Below, piece after piece: positions 38,677-51,181 of a DNA stretch of 64,000 nucleotides. The notes below the pieces were generated by a model that was given only the letters and a program-made list of their open reading frames with translations, made no database searches and was not told where the DNA came from. Source of the DNA: Enterococcus raffinosus (GTDB lineage: Bacteria > Bacillota > Bacilli > Lactobacillales > Enterococcaceae); the NCBI RefSeq assembly GCF_018917525.1, contig NZ_JAHLOS010000002.1, positions 186,001 to 250,000 of the forward strand, written 5' to 3'. The position numbers and the translations under genes were made by a program. Numbering within the stretch: the first letter of the stretch is position 1; each line of letters opens with the position of its first letter.

Positions 38677-41600
38677 ATTAATACTCCAGTATTTTTAGAT
38701 TTAGACTGTAGATGTTGCCGAAAAAGTGATGGCGAAGTTCCCATTTACATTCCACTGTTTTAGATTTAGACAATGCTGATCATCTTGCATTCAGCAAATA
38801 TGAAGCAATTTACATTCCACTATTTTTAGATTTAGACGCTGTCGTCGGTTTTCGTGTAATACACGTAAGCCCAATTTACATTCCACTATTTTTAGATTTA
38901 GACTTATAGTTGATGCTGTCTATGTACTAACGGATTACATTTACATTCCACTATTTTTAGATTTAGACTCCTCCGTTACCTGACAAAAATTACCACGGTT
39001 TTTCATTTACATTCCACTATTTTTAGATTTAGACAAAGAATCGTTGTTCTTGTTGCTCACTTCTGCTGGCATTTACATTCCACTATTTTTAGATTTAGAC
39101 ATCGCTAGATATAGACTAAAAAAGGAGCTGAAAACAATTTACATTCCACTATTTTTAGATTTAGACGCTGCCGTTTTTCGTCGTCGGCTTGTACTGCTGC
39201 GATTTACATTCCCCTATTTTTAGATTTAGACAAAGCTTTAACGAAGTGTCCTTCCTTCAGCTGCTTTATTTACATTCCACTATTTTTAGATTTAGACCTC
39301 CAGCCCAAACGCATTATTTAAAAGCTCAACCGCAATTTACATTCCACTATTTTTAGATTTAGACCACAGATACTCTACCTGTTAGAGTATTGACATCTGT
39401 CATTTACATTCCACTATTTTTAGATTTAGACCGGCAAACTGGCCAACATGTACAAACTTTACAAAGGAATTTACATTCCACTATTTTTAGATTTAGACTT
39501 AGGCGGAACGAGCGGATAAGCCGAGCCATCAAACATTTACATTCCACTATTTTTAGATTTAGACCGATATTGTCAACCGCAGTAGAGTAAATCTTACCTT
39601 CATTTACATTCCACTATTTTTAGATTTAGACCGCAGTTCAAACGCGGCTTTTTCCTTTGGCTTCCTGCATTTACATTCCACTATTTTTAGATTTAGACTA
39701 CTCCTTCGATCAAACGAAACTGATTATCAAACATATTTACATTCCACTATTTTTAGATTTAGACTCCATCAAATTCGAAAATATCTCCAACCCTATAGAG
39801 ATTTACATTCCACTATTTTTAGATTTAGACCGCAAGTGAAGACGGATGTGTGGAATTCTGTTAACGAATTTACATTCCACTATTTTTAGATTTAGACCGA
39901 GATCAAATTGAATATTGATTTACCGGATACTTCATTTACATTCCACTATTTTTAGATTTAGACCCTTGTATCAAATGATTAAGGGGTGTATTTTTTATGA
40001 TTTACATTCCACTATTTTTAGATTTAGACCTATGAGATCCCGTTAGGGAGAAAGGACTGAGTATATATTTACATTCCACTATTTTTAGATTTAGACCACG
40101 GAAATCATTCCCCATGTTGCTATCGTTTGTCGTATTTACATTCCACTATTTTTAGATTTAGACATCATTTTACCTTCGACAGACGTTGACCCTTTGTAAA
40201 TTTACATTCCACTATTTTTAGATTTAGACCGAGTCGATAGGCTTTGATATTACTAAGCCTACTTCATTTACATTCCACTATTTTTAGATTTAGACCAAAA
40301 CTATCAAAGTCTGCTTGAGTTGCTTTTCTTGTATTTACATTCCACTATTTTTAGATTTAGACCCACGTCTGATGATTTGAACAAGCAACATTACCAAAAT
40401 TTACATTCCACTATTTTTAGATTTAGACCATTGGAAAAATAGGGAAGCGATTTTCTTCCTTATTTATTTACATTCCACTATTTTTAGATTTAGACCCACT
40501 TCCTTCATGTCTTCACCCCCTTTCAAGAAAAGATTTACATTCCACTATTTTTAGATTTAGACCCACAGAAAAAAGCCTTCACTCCAATTAAGTAGCGTGA
40601 TTTACATTCCACTATTTTTAGATTTAGACCCAGATGATTCTAGATGCTTCATTAAGTCTAATGACATTTACATTCCACTATTTTTAGATTTAGACCCAAA
40701 CAACAACGTTTGTACTTCCAGCTTTGGCCGTATTTACATTCCACTATTTTTAGATTTAGACCAGAGATCGAACTCATAAGCCCATCACGTTGCTGTATTT
40801 ACATTCCACTATTTTTAGATTTAGACCCTCTAACTTCCTTTCTTTACGTGATAGCCCCAACTATTTACATTCCACTATTTTTAGATTTAGACTGGACCAA
40901 CGTCACCTTTCGGACCTTGAACACCTTGATTTACATTCCACTATTTTTAGATTTAGACCGTTCTCTACTGCAATTTCATACGCGCTTTTTCCGCCATTTA
41001 CATTCCACTATTTTTAGATTTAGACCCCGATTTTAAGTTGTCGTACATATCCATGTTCTGCATTTACATTCCACTATTTTTAGATTTAGACCTCTCTTGC
41101 TGACAGTGATGATACGATCTCGTTTACCATTTACATTCCACTATTTTTAGATTTAGACCATACCACCAAGCCAACTATTTTCAGCTTCTCCATAATTTAC
41201 ATTCCACTATTTTTAGATTTAGACGTCTTAGCAAACTCCTTCATGTCTTTGATCGTCATACATTTACATTCCACTATTTTTAGATTTAGACCTAATCCTC
41301 TGAAACTCTTCTCCTAGAATTTTTTCGAATTTACATTCCACTATTTTTAGATTTAGACCCCCATGAACGCTGCGTACACGTCCGGTTTTTCTTCATTTAC
41401 ATTCCACTATTTTTAGATTTAGACCAACAATGCAGGTTACTTTCGATTCAACAACAGTTGCATTTACATTCCACTATTTTTAGATTTAGACCAATACAAC
41501 AGTTACTACTAATTCAAATAATATCAAATTTACATTCCACTATTTTTAGATTTAGACCTCGAAACGTAGAACTTTGACCGACCCCAGCAAATATTTACAT

Positions 41601-42152
41601 TCCACTATTTTTAGATTTAGACCCAATCAGCCTTCTGCAGCCACCATGAGCGCAATACCATTTACATTCCACTATTTTTAGATTTAGACCTACGATTGTC
41701 TTGAATTTGAGCAACGTTTAACAGAATTTACATTCCACTATTTTTAGATTTAGACCTTTACTGCTGTCGGCCCATCAACATGAATTAATAAATTTACATT
41801 CCACTATTTTTAGATTTAGACCTCATTAAAATCTTTCGCTAGTTTCTGAGATACTAAATTTACATTCCACTATTTTTAGATTTAGACTTGTGGCCAACAC
41901 CGATAGCGAGCGACGGGATTGCTATTTACATTCCACTATTTTTAGATTTAGACCGTAAATCAGGAAACTATATTTATGATGTTTCTTAATTTACATTCCA
42001 CTATTTTTAGATTTAGACCGCCCAAGCCTTCAATAAATCCATGCAACCCTTGATAATTTACATTCCACTATTTTTAGATTTAGACCTCAAAAGGGAAGTA
42101 TCAAAGTTCCTATGTCAACCAAATTTACATTCCACTATTTTTAGATTTAGAC
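38677..42152 (-). CRISPR. CRISPR array 2, 53 repeats
   Basis: By direct count 53 repeats and 52 spacers of about 35-38 bp. Plus-strand repeats are 30 bp, opening ATTTACATTCCACTATTTTT and closing AGATTTAGAC; crRNA is read from the minus strand. The first repeat, 38677-38706, is degenerate (4 mismatches), the second (38743-38771) is the 29 bp G-variant, and 39202-39231 has a single A-to-C change. Leader and cas2 lie at the high end. Spacer orientation places the newest at 42086-42122. Confidence 0.98.
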
Positions 42153-42335
42153 CTTCGTGATTAGTATACATTGAAACAACAGGCTTTTTGAACCCGTTTC
42201 TGTCGATCTCGAAAATTCGCTTTCCTTTTCAGACTTAAATAACATTGAATACCAGAAATAACCTTTAGTTTCTCGTATTTTTTATTATCTGTCGTAACTA
42301 GGGGATTTTTAGGGCATCTCACATCGACAGATTTG
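42153..42335 (-). promoter_or_regulatory. Leader of CRISPR array 2
   Basis: Minus-strand TATACT (42168-42163) ends 10 bp from the first repeat. TTTCTGTCGATCTC (42197), CTGTCGTAACTA (42289) and TCGACAGATT (42324) occur at the same +92 and +35 distances as in the other leaders. The cas2 stop codon is 5 bp away. Confidence 0.85.
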
Positions 42336-42339
42336 AAAT

Positions 42340-42621
42340 CTAAAAGAAATTCGAAACTAATTCCGTACCATCAATGCCAATGTATTCTTTCTTCAACCAT
42401 TTTTTATTGGAATTTTTGAAAATCAAGATTGAATCTAGGTCTTCACGGACATATTCTTTTAACTCTTGTTCTAACTTTTTTAACTTTGCAGGTGTGATTT
42501 CACCTTCAAAAACAGATTTTTGCACATGACTTAAATACTTTTTACAGATTTTAAACACGCGATTCAATACGCGTGCGCCTTTTTCTTCTAAAGAAATATC
42601 GTACACAAGAATGACATACAC
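42340..42621 (-). CDS. cas2: CRISPR-associated endonuclease Cas2
   Basis: Cas2 is the structural dimer core of the Cas1-Cas2 integrase that inserts new spacers. The 93-residue protein starts MYVILVYDISLEEKGARVLN with the conserved Asp of the ferredoxin-like fold, and has YLSHVQKSVFEGEITPAKL. It is last in the cas operon, 6 nt after cas1, and adjoins the array 2 leader on which it acts. Confidence 0.96.
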   Translation of the reverse strand: MYVILVYDISLEEKGARVLNRVFKICKKYLSHVQKSVFEGEITPAKLKKLEQELKEYVREDLDSILIFKNSNKKWLKKEYIGIDGTELVSNFF

Positions 42622-42627
42622 TATTTT

Positions 42628-43626
42628 TCACCACCAAATTTTAAAAGGTTCATACTCTTTATCACTCATCAAATGTTTAATCAATTTGTAACACTCTAAA
42701 CGCATTAATTTTCGATAGGAAACATTTCTTTTAAGCTCTCGATGACGAATCGTTTTATTCAAACGTTCATCAAACTGACGGAGGACTTTTTGTTGACCTG
42801 TCTGTTTTAAATAATTTCCATTCGATCCATTTTCAAAATCTTTTTCAGTAATAATCTTTTTATTGATCAAAGAGAAAATCAATCGATCAACAATTAATGG
42901 CTTAAAAATCTCAGCAATGTCCAAAGATAGAGAAAATCTTCGTTCAGAATTACTATGAAGATAGCTGATTGTTGGGTTGAGTTGACTAACATAGATTTCT
43001 GATAAACACGCACTATAAGTCAACATATTCAAATAGGAAATCAACGTGTTCACCATATTGTCTGGTGGGCGTCGTACCCTTTGTTTAAATTCGATTTCAT
43101 CATTGAAGATCGTTTCCCAAGCACTATAGTAGATTTGATGTATATTTCCTTCTAACCCCATCAGTTCCTCAACTTCATTTGTGCGAGGGATTCTTTTCCT
43201 GACAGCCTCAATCTCCGTTATTTGTCTTTCGACTTCTTTTCCTCTACGACGATAATACTGTAAATTGCGTAAACAGTTCGCCGTTGCACCGTCAACAAAC
43301 TTTCTCGCTAAAATGATGCGCTTTTCTTCTTCCGCAGAATGATATACTTGCTGAACAAGGAGCTTCCCAGACACGTTCTTCTCTCGAGGATAAAACGTTC
43401 CAGTGTAATATCCGTAGTAGTTAAAAAAATGCACAGGTATTTTCATTTCAGAAAGATAGTTTAAACATTTCGTATTGGTCGTCACTTCACCAAATAAATA
43501 GATGTCTCGTGTCATCTCAATTTTTAAATCTTTTTTTCGACCATCTGCTGTCTCCATACGAATAACATTATCCTTGCGACTTAATGTTCCGCTGGAATAT
43601 AAGTAGTAGCTTTCGATTTTCTCCAC
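42628..43626 (-). CDS. cas1: CRISPR-associated integrase Cas1 (type I-B)
   Basis: The 332-residue metal-dependent integrase joins prespacers to the leader-proximal repeat. Visible features are the N-terminal strand domain (SGTLSRKDNVIRMETADGRK), the active-site glutamate in ELMGLEGNIHQIYYSAW, the His in SYLHSNSERRFSLSLDIAE and the following acidic residues. It is complete and follows cas4 by 3 nt. One set of adaptation genes serves all three arrays. Confidence 0.96.
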   Translation of the reverse strand: MEKIESYYLYSSGTLSRKDNVIRMETADGRKKDLKIEMTRDIYLFGEVTTNTKCLNYLSEMKIPVHFFNYYGYYTGTFYPREKNVSGKLLVQQVYHSAEEEKRIILARKFVDGATANCLRNLQYYRRRGKEVERQITEIEAVRKRIPRTNEVEELMGLEGNIHQIYYSAWETIFNDEIEFKQRVRRPPDNMVNTLISYLNMLTYSACLSEIYVSQLNPTISYLHSNSERRFSLSLDIAEIFKPLIVDRLIFSLINKKIITEKDFENGSNGNYLKQTGQQKVLRQFDERLNKTIRHRELKRNVSYRKLMRLECYKLIKHLMSDKEYEPFKIWW

Positions 43627-43629
43627 CTC

Positions 43630-44118
43630 CTAGATAAAACAATAGTCATAATACGCGCATTTTGTACAAATCTTCTTCTTTTCGACTTTTGGTGAATCCT
43701 CCTGAGTGATTATTGCTTCAATTGATTCAATAATTCCCTCCAATTCTTTAGTTTCCTCTCCATCCAAAGTAACTTCTATGCGTTCTCTGAGCTTCGGATA
43801 ATCGATATAGCCTTTTTCAACAGAGACACCTTTCTTTTGCAAATAATACAAGTAATACCTCAATTGCCAGACTGCAGCAGGTTCAATGGCTCGTGATTTT
43901 TTGACTTCATGCAGGACTTTCCAATCTTCAAGAAAATCAATATTGATCGTTCCATCAAGCATGATTTGTTTGCGTTTATCTTTGTAAGTACCAGTATCCA
44001 ATAATTTTCCCAGTTGAACATTCTCATTTTCTTCTTCATATTGCAGTCCATGAGCGGATAACCACAATTTTCTTTCGCACACAAAATAGTAATTGATCAT
44101 ATTTCCGGTAATCTTCAT
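43630..44118 (-). CDS. cas4: CRISPR-associated exonuclease Cas4
   Basis: Cas4 trims prespacers and selects PAM-bearing ends. The protein of about 162 residues has the first cluster cysteine in YFVCERKLWLSAHG, the nuclease core DGTINIDFLEDWKVLHEVKKS, and three C-terminal cysteines KKICTKCAYYDYCF for an iron-sulfur cluster. The start ATG at 44118 has AGGTGATA ahead; three more residues in frame begin with GTG. It follows cas3 almost without gap. Confidence 0.94.
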   Translation of the reverse strand: MKITGNMINYYFVCERKLWLSAHGLQYEEENENVQLGKLLDTGTYKDKRKQIMLDGTINIDFLEDWKVLHEVKKSRAIEPAAVWQLRYYLYYLQKKGVSVEKGYIDYPKLRERIEVTLDGEETKELEGIIESIEAIITQEDSPKVEKKKICTKCAYYDYCFI

Positions 44119-44127
44119 TACTATCAC

Positions 44128-46413
44128 CTACCAAACGTTGTCTTCTTTTTCACCCTTCAACACTTGGAACCCAATCTCGCTTTGATAAATTCCTTTAACA
44201 AAAAAGACTTGATCGTAACGACCGATTTGCTTACAGCGGACTTGATTTTCTTTAAGACAATTCCTAAACAACCACTCTGGAATCGACATCATATAATCTT
44301 CTAACTTTGATTTGATTTTCTGCTTGTATATACTTGGATTTTCCTTATCTTTCTTACTTACTATCTCCTTAGAAGATAAAGATAGAATCTCCATGTACTC
44401 ATTTATTTTATTTTTATTATCATCATAAACATTCTCTGGAATGATATTTCGACTTTGGATATTTCGGAAAAGCTTCCGTACTTCAGCTGCACTCTTCCCG
44501 TCATCCTCGATCGCCGACAACCAATTCAACATCGTGTCTATTCTTTCGTAATAGGCTGTTTTCTTCATATTTTCTGTCGTATACGTTTGTTCAATCATAT
44601 TCATTTTGTCTAATTCGTTATAAATACCAGAGCCTTTATTCCGTAACGCCAACTTGGACAACTCAAATATCTGATAATGAATGACTGCTTGTTCACTGGA
44701 GCTAATTCCACTTGTCACCTGATCACCGCCATCAAATACATAGACGTTCGGGTGCTCGCGGTTTGGTAACGGTCGTTTCCGATAACAACGCCCCATTCTT
44801 TGAAAGAGTCCATTTAATTCGGATAATTCTGTAATCAACAAATCAAAATCAATATCTAAAGATGCCTCTACTACTTGTGTTGCTACCCAAATGCCCTCTT
44901 CTTCTGAACCCGTAAAATCTTGAATAGCCTCTTCCTTCGCTTTGCGATCTTTACGAATAAATTGGCTATGAATCAAATGAATCGGTACATCAACTATCAA
45001 ATCCGACAATTCTTCATAAATTTCTTTCGCTTTGCGGACTGTATTACAAATTACTAATAATTTCCCTGATTCATAAAGGTCAGAAACTGCCTCAGCGGAG
45101 ATTCCTTCTTCCAAAATTTGCAGATGATGGCGTTCTAGTAATTGATGATTCAAAAATGGTTTATCATTACTTTTCCAAGCCAGTTTCCTTTTTTCAAAAA
45201 GGTCCAGTAAGTACGGTGGCAAGGTAGCAGTCATCACAAGAAATTTCCCGCCAAAATCTTGAATCTCTTTCAGCCCTTTAATCAAATAAGCCAATAAATC
45301 TGGTGAATACATTTGAATCTCATCGATCACTACCTTGGAATAAGCGAATGTCGCCAACTTTTGTTCAAATCCTGCATAATGATAAACAAAATCGAATGTT
45401 TGATCCAATGTCGTAACAGTCAGTGGTAACGACCAGCCGCGCGTTTCAGTGAGGTAGCCTTCCAACTGATCCAGTTCTATTTCCTTATTCTCTTCTTGCT
45501 CAGCTAACAAAACCGCCAAACTGTCAGAGTGCAAAATTCCGACTTGCTCTTTATACTTACCTCCCGTATTATCTGTGATATCTTCTCGAATCCGTTCATA
45601 AATAGCATTGATCGCCGTGCGCAATGGCAAGGTAAAGAATCCCTTTTTGTCACCGACCCACAGCAGTCCAGCTTCTGTCTTACCCAAACCAGTCTGCCCG
45701 ATAATCACTAGATTCTCGTCTTGATGTACTTGAACATATTTTTGCATCTCATTCCAATCAATCGTTGGATCAGAATGCTTTTTCCGCCATGATTCTCGAA
45801 CTTTTGGCATATTTTTATTTAGAAATTTTGCTGGATATTCGATTTGATAGTCTCCACTGGCAGCGTAATCGATTCGATTTAGTAAACCTTTTAACATCAC
45901 GCTTTCTCGAAAACAATCGTCCTGACTACTAATTTTGTGTCGAAGCTTATAGTAAATAACTGAAGGTACTTCAATCTCATCTGGTTTGGGCAAATCTAAT
46001 TCATCAAAAGGAAACTCCTCAATGAGTACCATTAATGCTTCCGCTTCGCTCTCATATTGTTCTTCTTCAATTTCAGAAAGATTCCGTTCATGATGTAAAG
46101 CGATAGCATAAGTTAATGCTTTTATTTCTTTACGTTCGTATCGTTCTTCTAATTGCTCAAATGGTAAAAGAGTAATACTTAATAATCCATGTGGGATCTC
46201 TCCATCTTTCTTCATGGCACCTTCGCGTATTTTTTCTTGAAACAACTTATTCATTTTTCCAAGATCATGATACTGACAGGCAATACGAAGAAGATCCCAA
46301 TTTACTGGGATCTCTGGATAAATTTTTCGCAATTGAGTATATCTTTCTAACAATTTTTTAGTGTGTTCAACAATCGTTTCTTCTGTTGACTTCGCCCAAA
46401 ATTGATCTTCCAT
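44128..46413 (-). CDS. cas3: CRISPR-associated helicase-nuclease Cas3
   Basis: Cas3 is recruited by Cascade to nick and degrade target DNA. The 761-residue protein fuses an N-terminal HD nuclease (CQYHDLGKMNKLFQEK, IPHGLLS, ALHHERN) with a superfamily 2 helicase: Walker A IGQTGLGKTEAG, DEIQ box VVIDEIQMYSP, motif III MTATLP, motif VI QRMGRCYRK. All motifs are intact, so interference should be active. It starts 8 nt after cas5. Confidence 0.96.
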   Translation of the reverse strand: MEDQFWAKSTEETIVEHTKKLLERYTQLRKIYPEIPVNWDLLRIACQYHDLGKMNKLFQEKIREGAMKKDGEIPHGLLSITLLPFEQLEERYERKEIKALTYAIALHHERNLSEIEEEQYESEAEALMVLIEEFPFDELDLPKPDEIEVPSVIYYKLRHKISSQDDCFRESVMLKGLLNRIDYAASGDYQIEYPAKFLNKNMPKVRESWRKKHSDPTIDWNEMQKYVQVHQDENLVIIGQTGLGKTEAGLLWVGDKKGFFTLPLRTAINAIYERIREDITDNTGGKYKEQVGILHSDSLAVLLAEQEENKEIELDQLEGYLTETRGWSLPLTVTTLDQTFDFVYHYAGFEQKLATFAYSKVVIDEIQMYSPDLLAYLIKGLKEIQDFGGKFLVMTATLPPYLLDLFEKRKLAWKSNDKPFLNHQLLERHHLQILEEGISAEAVSDLYESGKLLVICNTVRKAKEIYEELSDLIVDVPIHLIHSQFIRKDRKAKEEAIQDFTGSEEEGIWVATQVVEASLDIDFDLLITELSELNGLFQRMGRCYRKRPLPNREHPNVYVFDGGDQVTSGISSSEQAVIHYQIFELSKLALRNKGSGIYNELDKMNMIEQTYTTENMKKTAYYERIDTMLNWLSAIEDDGKSAAEVRKLFRNIQSRNIIPENVYDDNKNKINEYMEILSLSSKEIVSKKDKENPSIYKQKIKSKLEDYMMSIPEWLFRNCLKENQVRCKQIGRYDQVFFVKGIYQSEIGFQVLKGEKEDNVW

Positions 46414-46421
46414 ATTATCAC

Positions 46422-48040
<1,619 letters not shown>

Positions 48041-48048
<8 letters not shown>

Positions 48049-49741
48049 TGTCATTTCCTCCTTTAGAATCTTTGATTTCCCCAATCATACCTGTAACAAA
48101 ACTTGTTCCAATTATTTGAAACAATGAATCGCTTAAATGAGCCTTAAGAAAAAAATTAGGTACTGGTTTGTTAAAATATAGGTAACTGTTCAATAGAACA
48201 TTCATGAAAGTATCTTTGTTTCCTATGCGTAAAGCCTCTAATAAACGTCCACTTACAGATTTAGCTTTATTTTTATTCGCAGAATCATAATACTCTTTTT
48301 TTAAATTGTATCCTGCAGCCTTGATGTTTTCTAAATCTTTTTCGTCCAATTTTAGTTCTTCATCCATCTTCCTTAGCTCCTTTAAAAATTTTAAATTGAT
48401 TTTATTTATTCTCATTATGTCAAAACTACTTATTCTTATTCTGTCATCGTAATTTTTCAATCTCAAAACTTGATAAATCAGCAAAAATAAATTGGTATTA
48501 TTCATCAATAGAGTAATGACTTCTTGATAGAGACTCTTATACTCACCATTCAAAATAAATCCTGAATTGAATAGTTCTGGTAATTGATCCTTTGATTGGT
48601 CAATCGTTCTTAATACATGCTTTGGTAAAAGATTGAAGTAATAGCGCTCATTTTCGTAACGGACAACTTGAATATCCTGCAATTCACGATGATGTTGCCG
48701 ATTCATCGAATCTTGTAAAGTACGGATCAATGCAGCATAAGTATCGATCGCTTTCACTTCATTTTTGTTCAAACTCAATACATTCAAACGAATTCCTTTG
48801 TTTACATTAAGTAATGTTCGTACTGAGTGATTGTCATTCACGAATAATCCTTGTTTATACACATACGTAAAACCAGCAGGAATACACGTATATAGTAATC
48901 GACACACCGGACACATAAATAGATCATTCGTAAATGACCAGGCGTTGCTTTGTTTTTTATTTGCGTCATATCCCGCTTGATTTATAAAACTGTACGAAAT
49001 TTCTCCCTTTTTTATCGGATACCCACAATTGGTACAAGTTAATTTGTCTTTTTCATGATTTTCTTCTAAGTAGTTAAACATTGATTCTACAAAATAATCA
49101 TGGTACTTCTCGAAAAAATTCCCTTTGCTTTCTTGTCGATTCAAAAACGATACATTTCCATATCCATTGTTGATGACATTATAAATCTGGATTTTTGCTG
49201 ATAAATATCGCTGGACATCTTCTCTGTGAAAGTAACCAAAAACATCCGTCAATAAATCATAGATAGTTCTTACCTGTTTGATTGCTTGATCACTATTTTG
49301 AGCAAAATTTATTTTTTCTTTCTTCGCATTTTTTACTTGTCCAAGTAATGATAGGATATCTATTGGGGAATCAATCAGTGGATACACTGCAAGATAACTA
49401 CCACCCTTTTCAGCATATTGATTTAAGACAGCAAGATACTTATGCAACCGTTCATACGCTTTTTGATCGAAATGGGTAAAATCTTCTCGTTGATGACGAG
49501 TCATCTCGTCTTCATAAGCCAACACTTTCGTCAATGAAGATAACTTCTCGTACTGTTTCGCAAAATAGGTAAAATAAGCTTCTTCAAAATTTCGTAATTC
49601 TTCTACTGGTATCGCTACACTTTGTTCCTTAACCGTTACTTTCTCTTCTCCTAGAATATTGACCAATCCACAAATCGCTGCATTTTCCATCCAAGAATTC
49701 AAGCGAAATTCTAAAATATCATCTTTCTCTACGCTATCCAT
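48041..49741 (-). CDS. cas8: Cascade large subunit Cas8 (Cst1-like, CXXC-CXXC)
   Basis: The protein of about 566 residues is the large Cascade subunit that recognises the PAM. It has a zinc site made of two CxxC pairs, CTNCGYPIKK and CPVCRLLYTC, near residues 230-275, the mark of the Cst1 family in type I-B systems. Start taken at ATG 49741, overlapping the cas6 stop; a GTG four codons upstream is possible. Complete and in frame. Confidence 0.92.
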
Positions 49742-50495
49742 TTCTATCACCACCCTGTTTTACCTGATTCAAATAACCAAAATACAATCCGGTCTTAGCA
49801 CCCAAACCAACATCGCGAATCACATTTAATAGATACGGTTCTCCGGTTAACTCAATCGTCCCAATGGCTCCTTGATAAAATTTCTCGTAGGCCTTCGTTA
49901 CGGTCTTTTTCATATTTAAAGGTTTCATTTTTAAGTTCTCGATATCGTACTGGACTCCTCGTCCCATCTCAGGAACCAAACGATTGATTAAATTTTGTTT
50001 CAAGACGACTTCATATTTCTCATCATTAAAATCTAAAAACCAGTCTTTCCTAGTTTCACGATTATGATCTCTCGCTAAAATAGGAGATACCGCTTGAAAA
50101 ACAACTTGCTTCTCAGTGATTGTCTCTTGATAGATTGACGAAACTGATTTAACTTTTATCGTCGAATCCTCAATAAAAGACATCGCTTTCATTTTCTTCA
50201 AATAAATAAAAGCATTATACACAGCCATCGCTAAATCGGCTTTAGGTGTTGAGAATAAATAAGTAATCGACGGTGTTTTAAGAATTATTTTCTCCTTTTC
50301 AAATTTGGCACCTTTGAAAATTATTGCTTGCGAAAATAATTTTTCTTTGTTCTTTTCATATAGTTCTTTGTATACTTCAGGTGCAGCATTTTCTAACCCG
50401 CGTTTTAATAATGATAAAAAGATTGATTGATATTTGATTGGTATTTCGATTTCTTCATTTGATGAATGAACTTCCAAATTGATTTTGAAACGCAT
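49734..50495 (-). CDS. cas6: CRISPR RNA endonuclease Cas6
   Basis: Cas6 cleaves pre-crRNA within each repeat, leaving the 8 nt ATGTAAAT handle. The 253-residue protein has two RAMP folds, MRFKINLEVHSSNEEIEIPIKYQ at the N-terminus being the longest recognisable block, and the C-terminal Gly-rich loop DVGLGAKTGLYFGYL that contacts RNA. GGGGG stands before the ATG. It follows the putative frameshift gene by 28 bp with no terminator between. Confidence 0.93.
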   Translation of the reverse strand: MRFKINLEVHSSNEEIEIPIKYQSIFLSLLKRGLENAAPEVYKELYEKNKEKLFSQAIIFKGAKFEKEKIILKTPSITYLFSTPKADLAMAVYNAFIYLKKMKAMSFIEDSTIKVKSVSSIYQETITEKQVVFQAVSPILARDHNRETRKDWFLDFNDEKYEVVLKQNLINRLVPEMGRGVQYDIENLKMKPLNMKKTVTKAYEKFYQGAIGTIELTGEPYLLNVIRDVGLGAKTGLYFGYLNQVKQGGDRNG

Positions 50496-50523
50496 CTTTT
50501 TTGCTTCCCCCTTTTTTAGATTA

Positions 50524-51098
50524 TTAAATACTATTCTTTAATAATGATATCAAACTAATTGTGGTTCCAGCCACATTTACCATAATTTTGGCTAGCTCCA
50601 TTCCATATTTTGCTAAAAAGGAATTTTTAACATCCTCATCTTTTGCATGCAAAATAAGTGTATCAATATCTTCTTCTAAAATTCCACTACCTATCATTAA
50701 ACTCCTATACTGTTCCAGCTTATTCGAAAAGGAATTACCCTCTATGAGTTGTTTTGATATACCATTTCCAGTTGTAACTTGGACAAACCCACTCGTTTTT
50801 TCAATATGAATATTAGCTTGGCCTGTCTCTAGTCGCTCATTTACGTTATTAGATTCTTCATCAATTACGTTATTAGATTCTTCATCAATAACTCTCTTTT
50901 TATTGGTTATAGTTTTTAGAACCTCTTCTTCACCTTTAAACCGTAACCAAAGCTCCCCGCTTTGCGAACAAATATAATTCCTTTAAAATACTTGTTCCTT
51001 TTCCTAATCCTCTTTATAAAAAGGTGTATGTATCCAACTGCTCCCAAAAATACGAGAAATTTAAAAATCCATAACCATAGATTTTGATTTATTAGCAT
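50524..51098 (-). CDS. Unrecognised membrane-protein gene with a frameshift site, head of the cas operon
   Basis: Frame one encodes 60 residues from ATG 51098 (MLINQNLWLWIFKFLVF...): one membrane segment at about 7-28, then a basic stretch, stopping at 50916. The next frame is open from a stop near 50998 to 50524 without any start codon near its beginning; it contains EEVLKTITNKKRVIDEES and GFVQVTTGNGISKQLIEG. A T TTA AAG heptamer (50940-50934) lies in the overlap, exactly where a -1 slip would join them to a 191-residue protein, with GGGGAG 12 nt before it. A 24 bp exact tandem repeat (50841-50888) duplicates VIDEESNN. It may be recoded or a decayed gene. Confidence 0.6.
50841..50888. repeat. 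24 bp tandem duplication in the frameshift gene
   Basis: Two perfect copies, 50841-50864 and 50865-50888, each beginning TTACGTTATTAG. Length is a multiple of three, so the second reading frame stays open. Confidence 0.95.
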
Positions 51099-51181
51099 CA
51101 ATTTAACATCCTTTTTTATAATATTTCAGTTCGATAAATAATCGCTAAAAACATTTACTCTGATATGATATATCATTTTTG

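Noticed and set aside
39390..41036. Several open frames in array 2 encoding repeated IYIPLFLDLD
   Set aside because: They translate CRISPR repeats and spacers; no ribosome-binding sites and the period is the array's.
50561..50809. Plus-strand open frame of 82 codons ahead of cas6
   Set aside because: It lies antisense to the second frame of the frameshift gene, whose composition is more protein-like.
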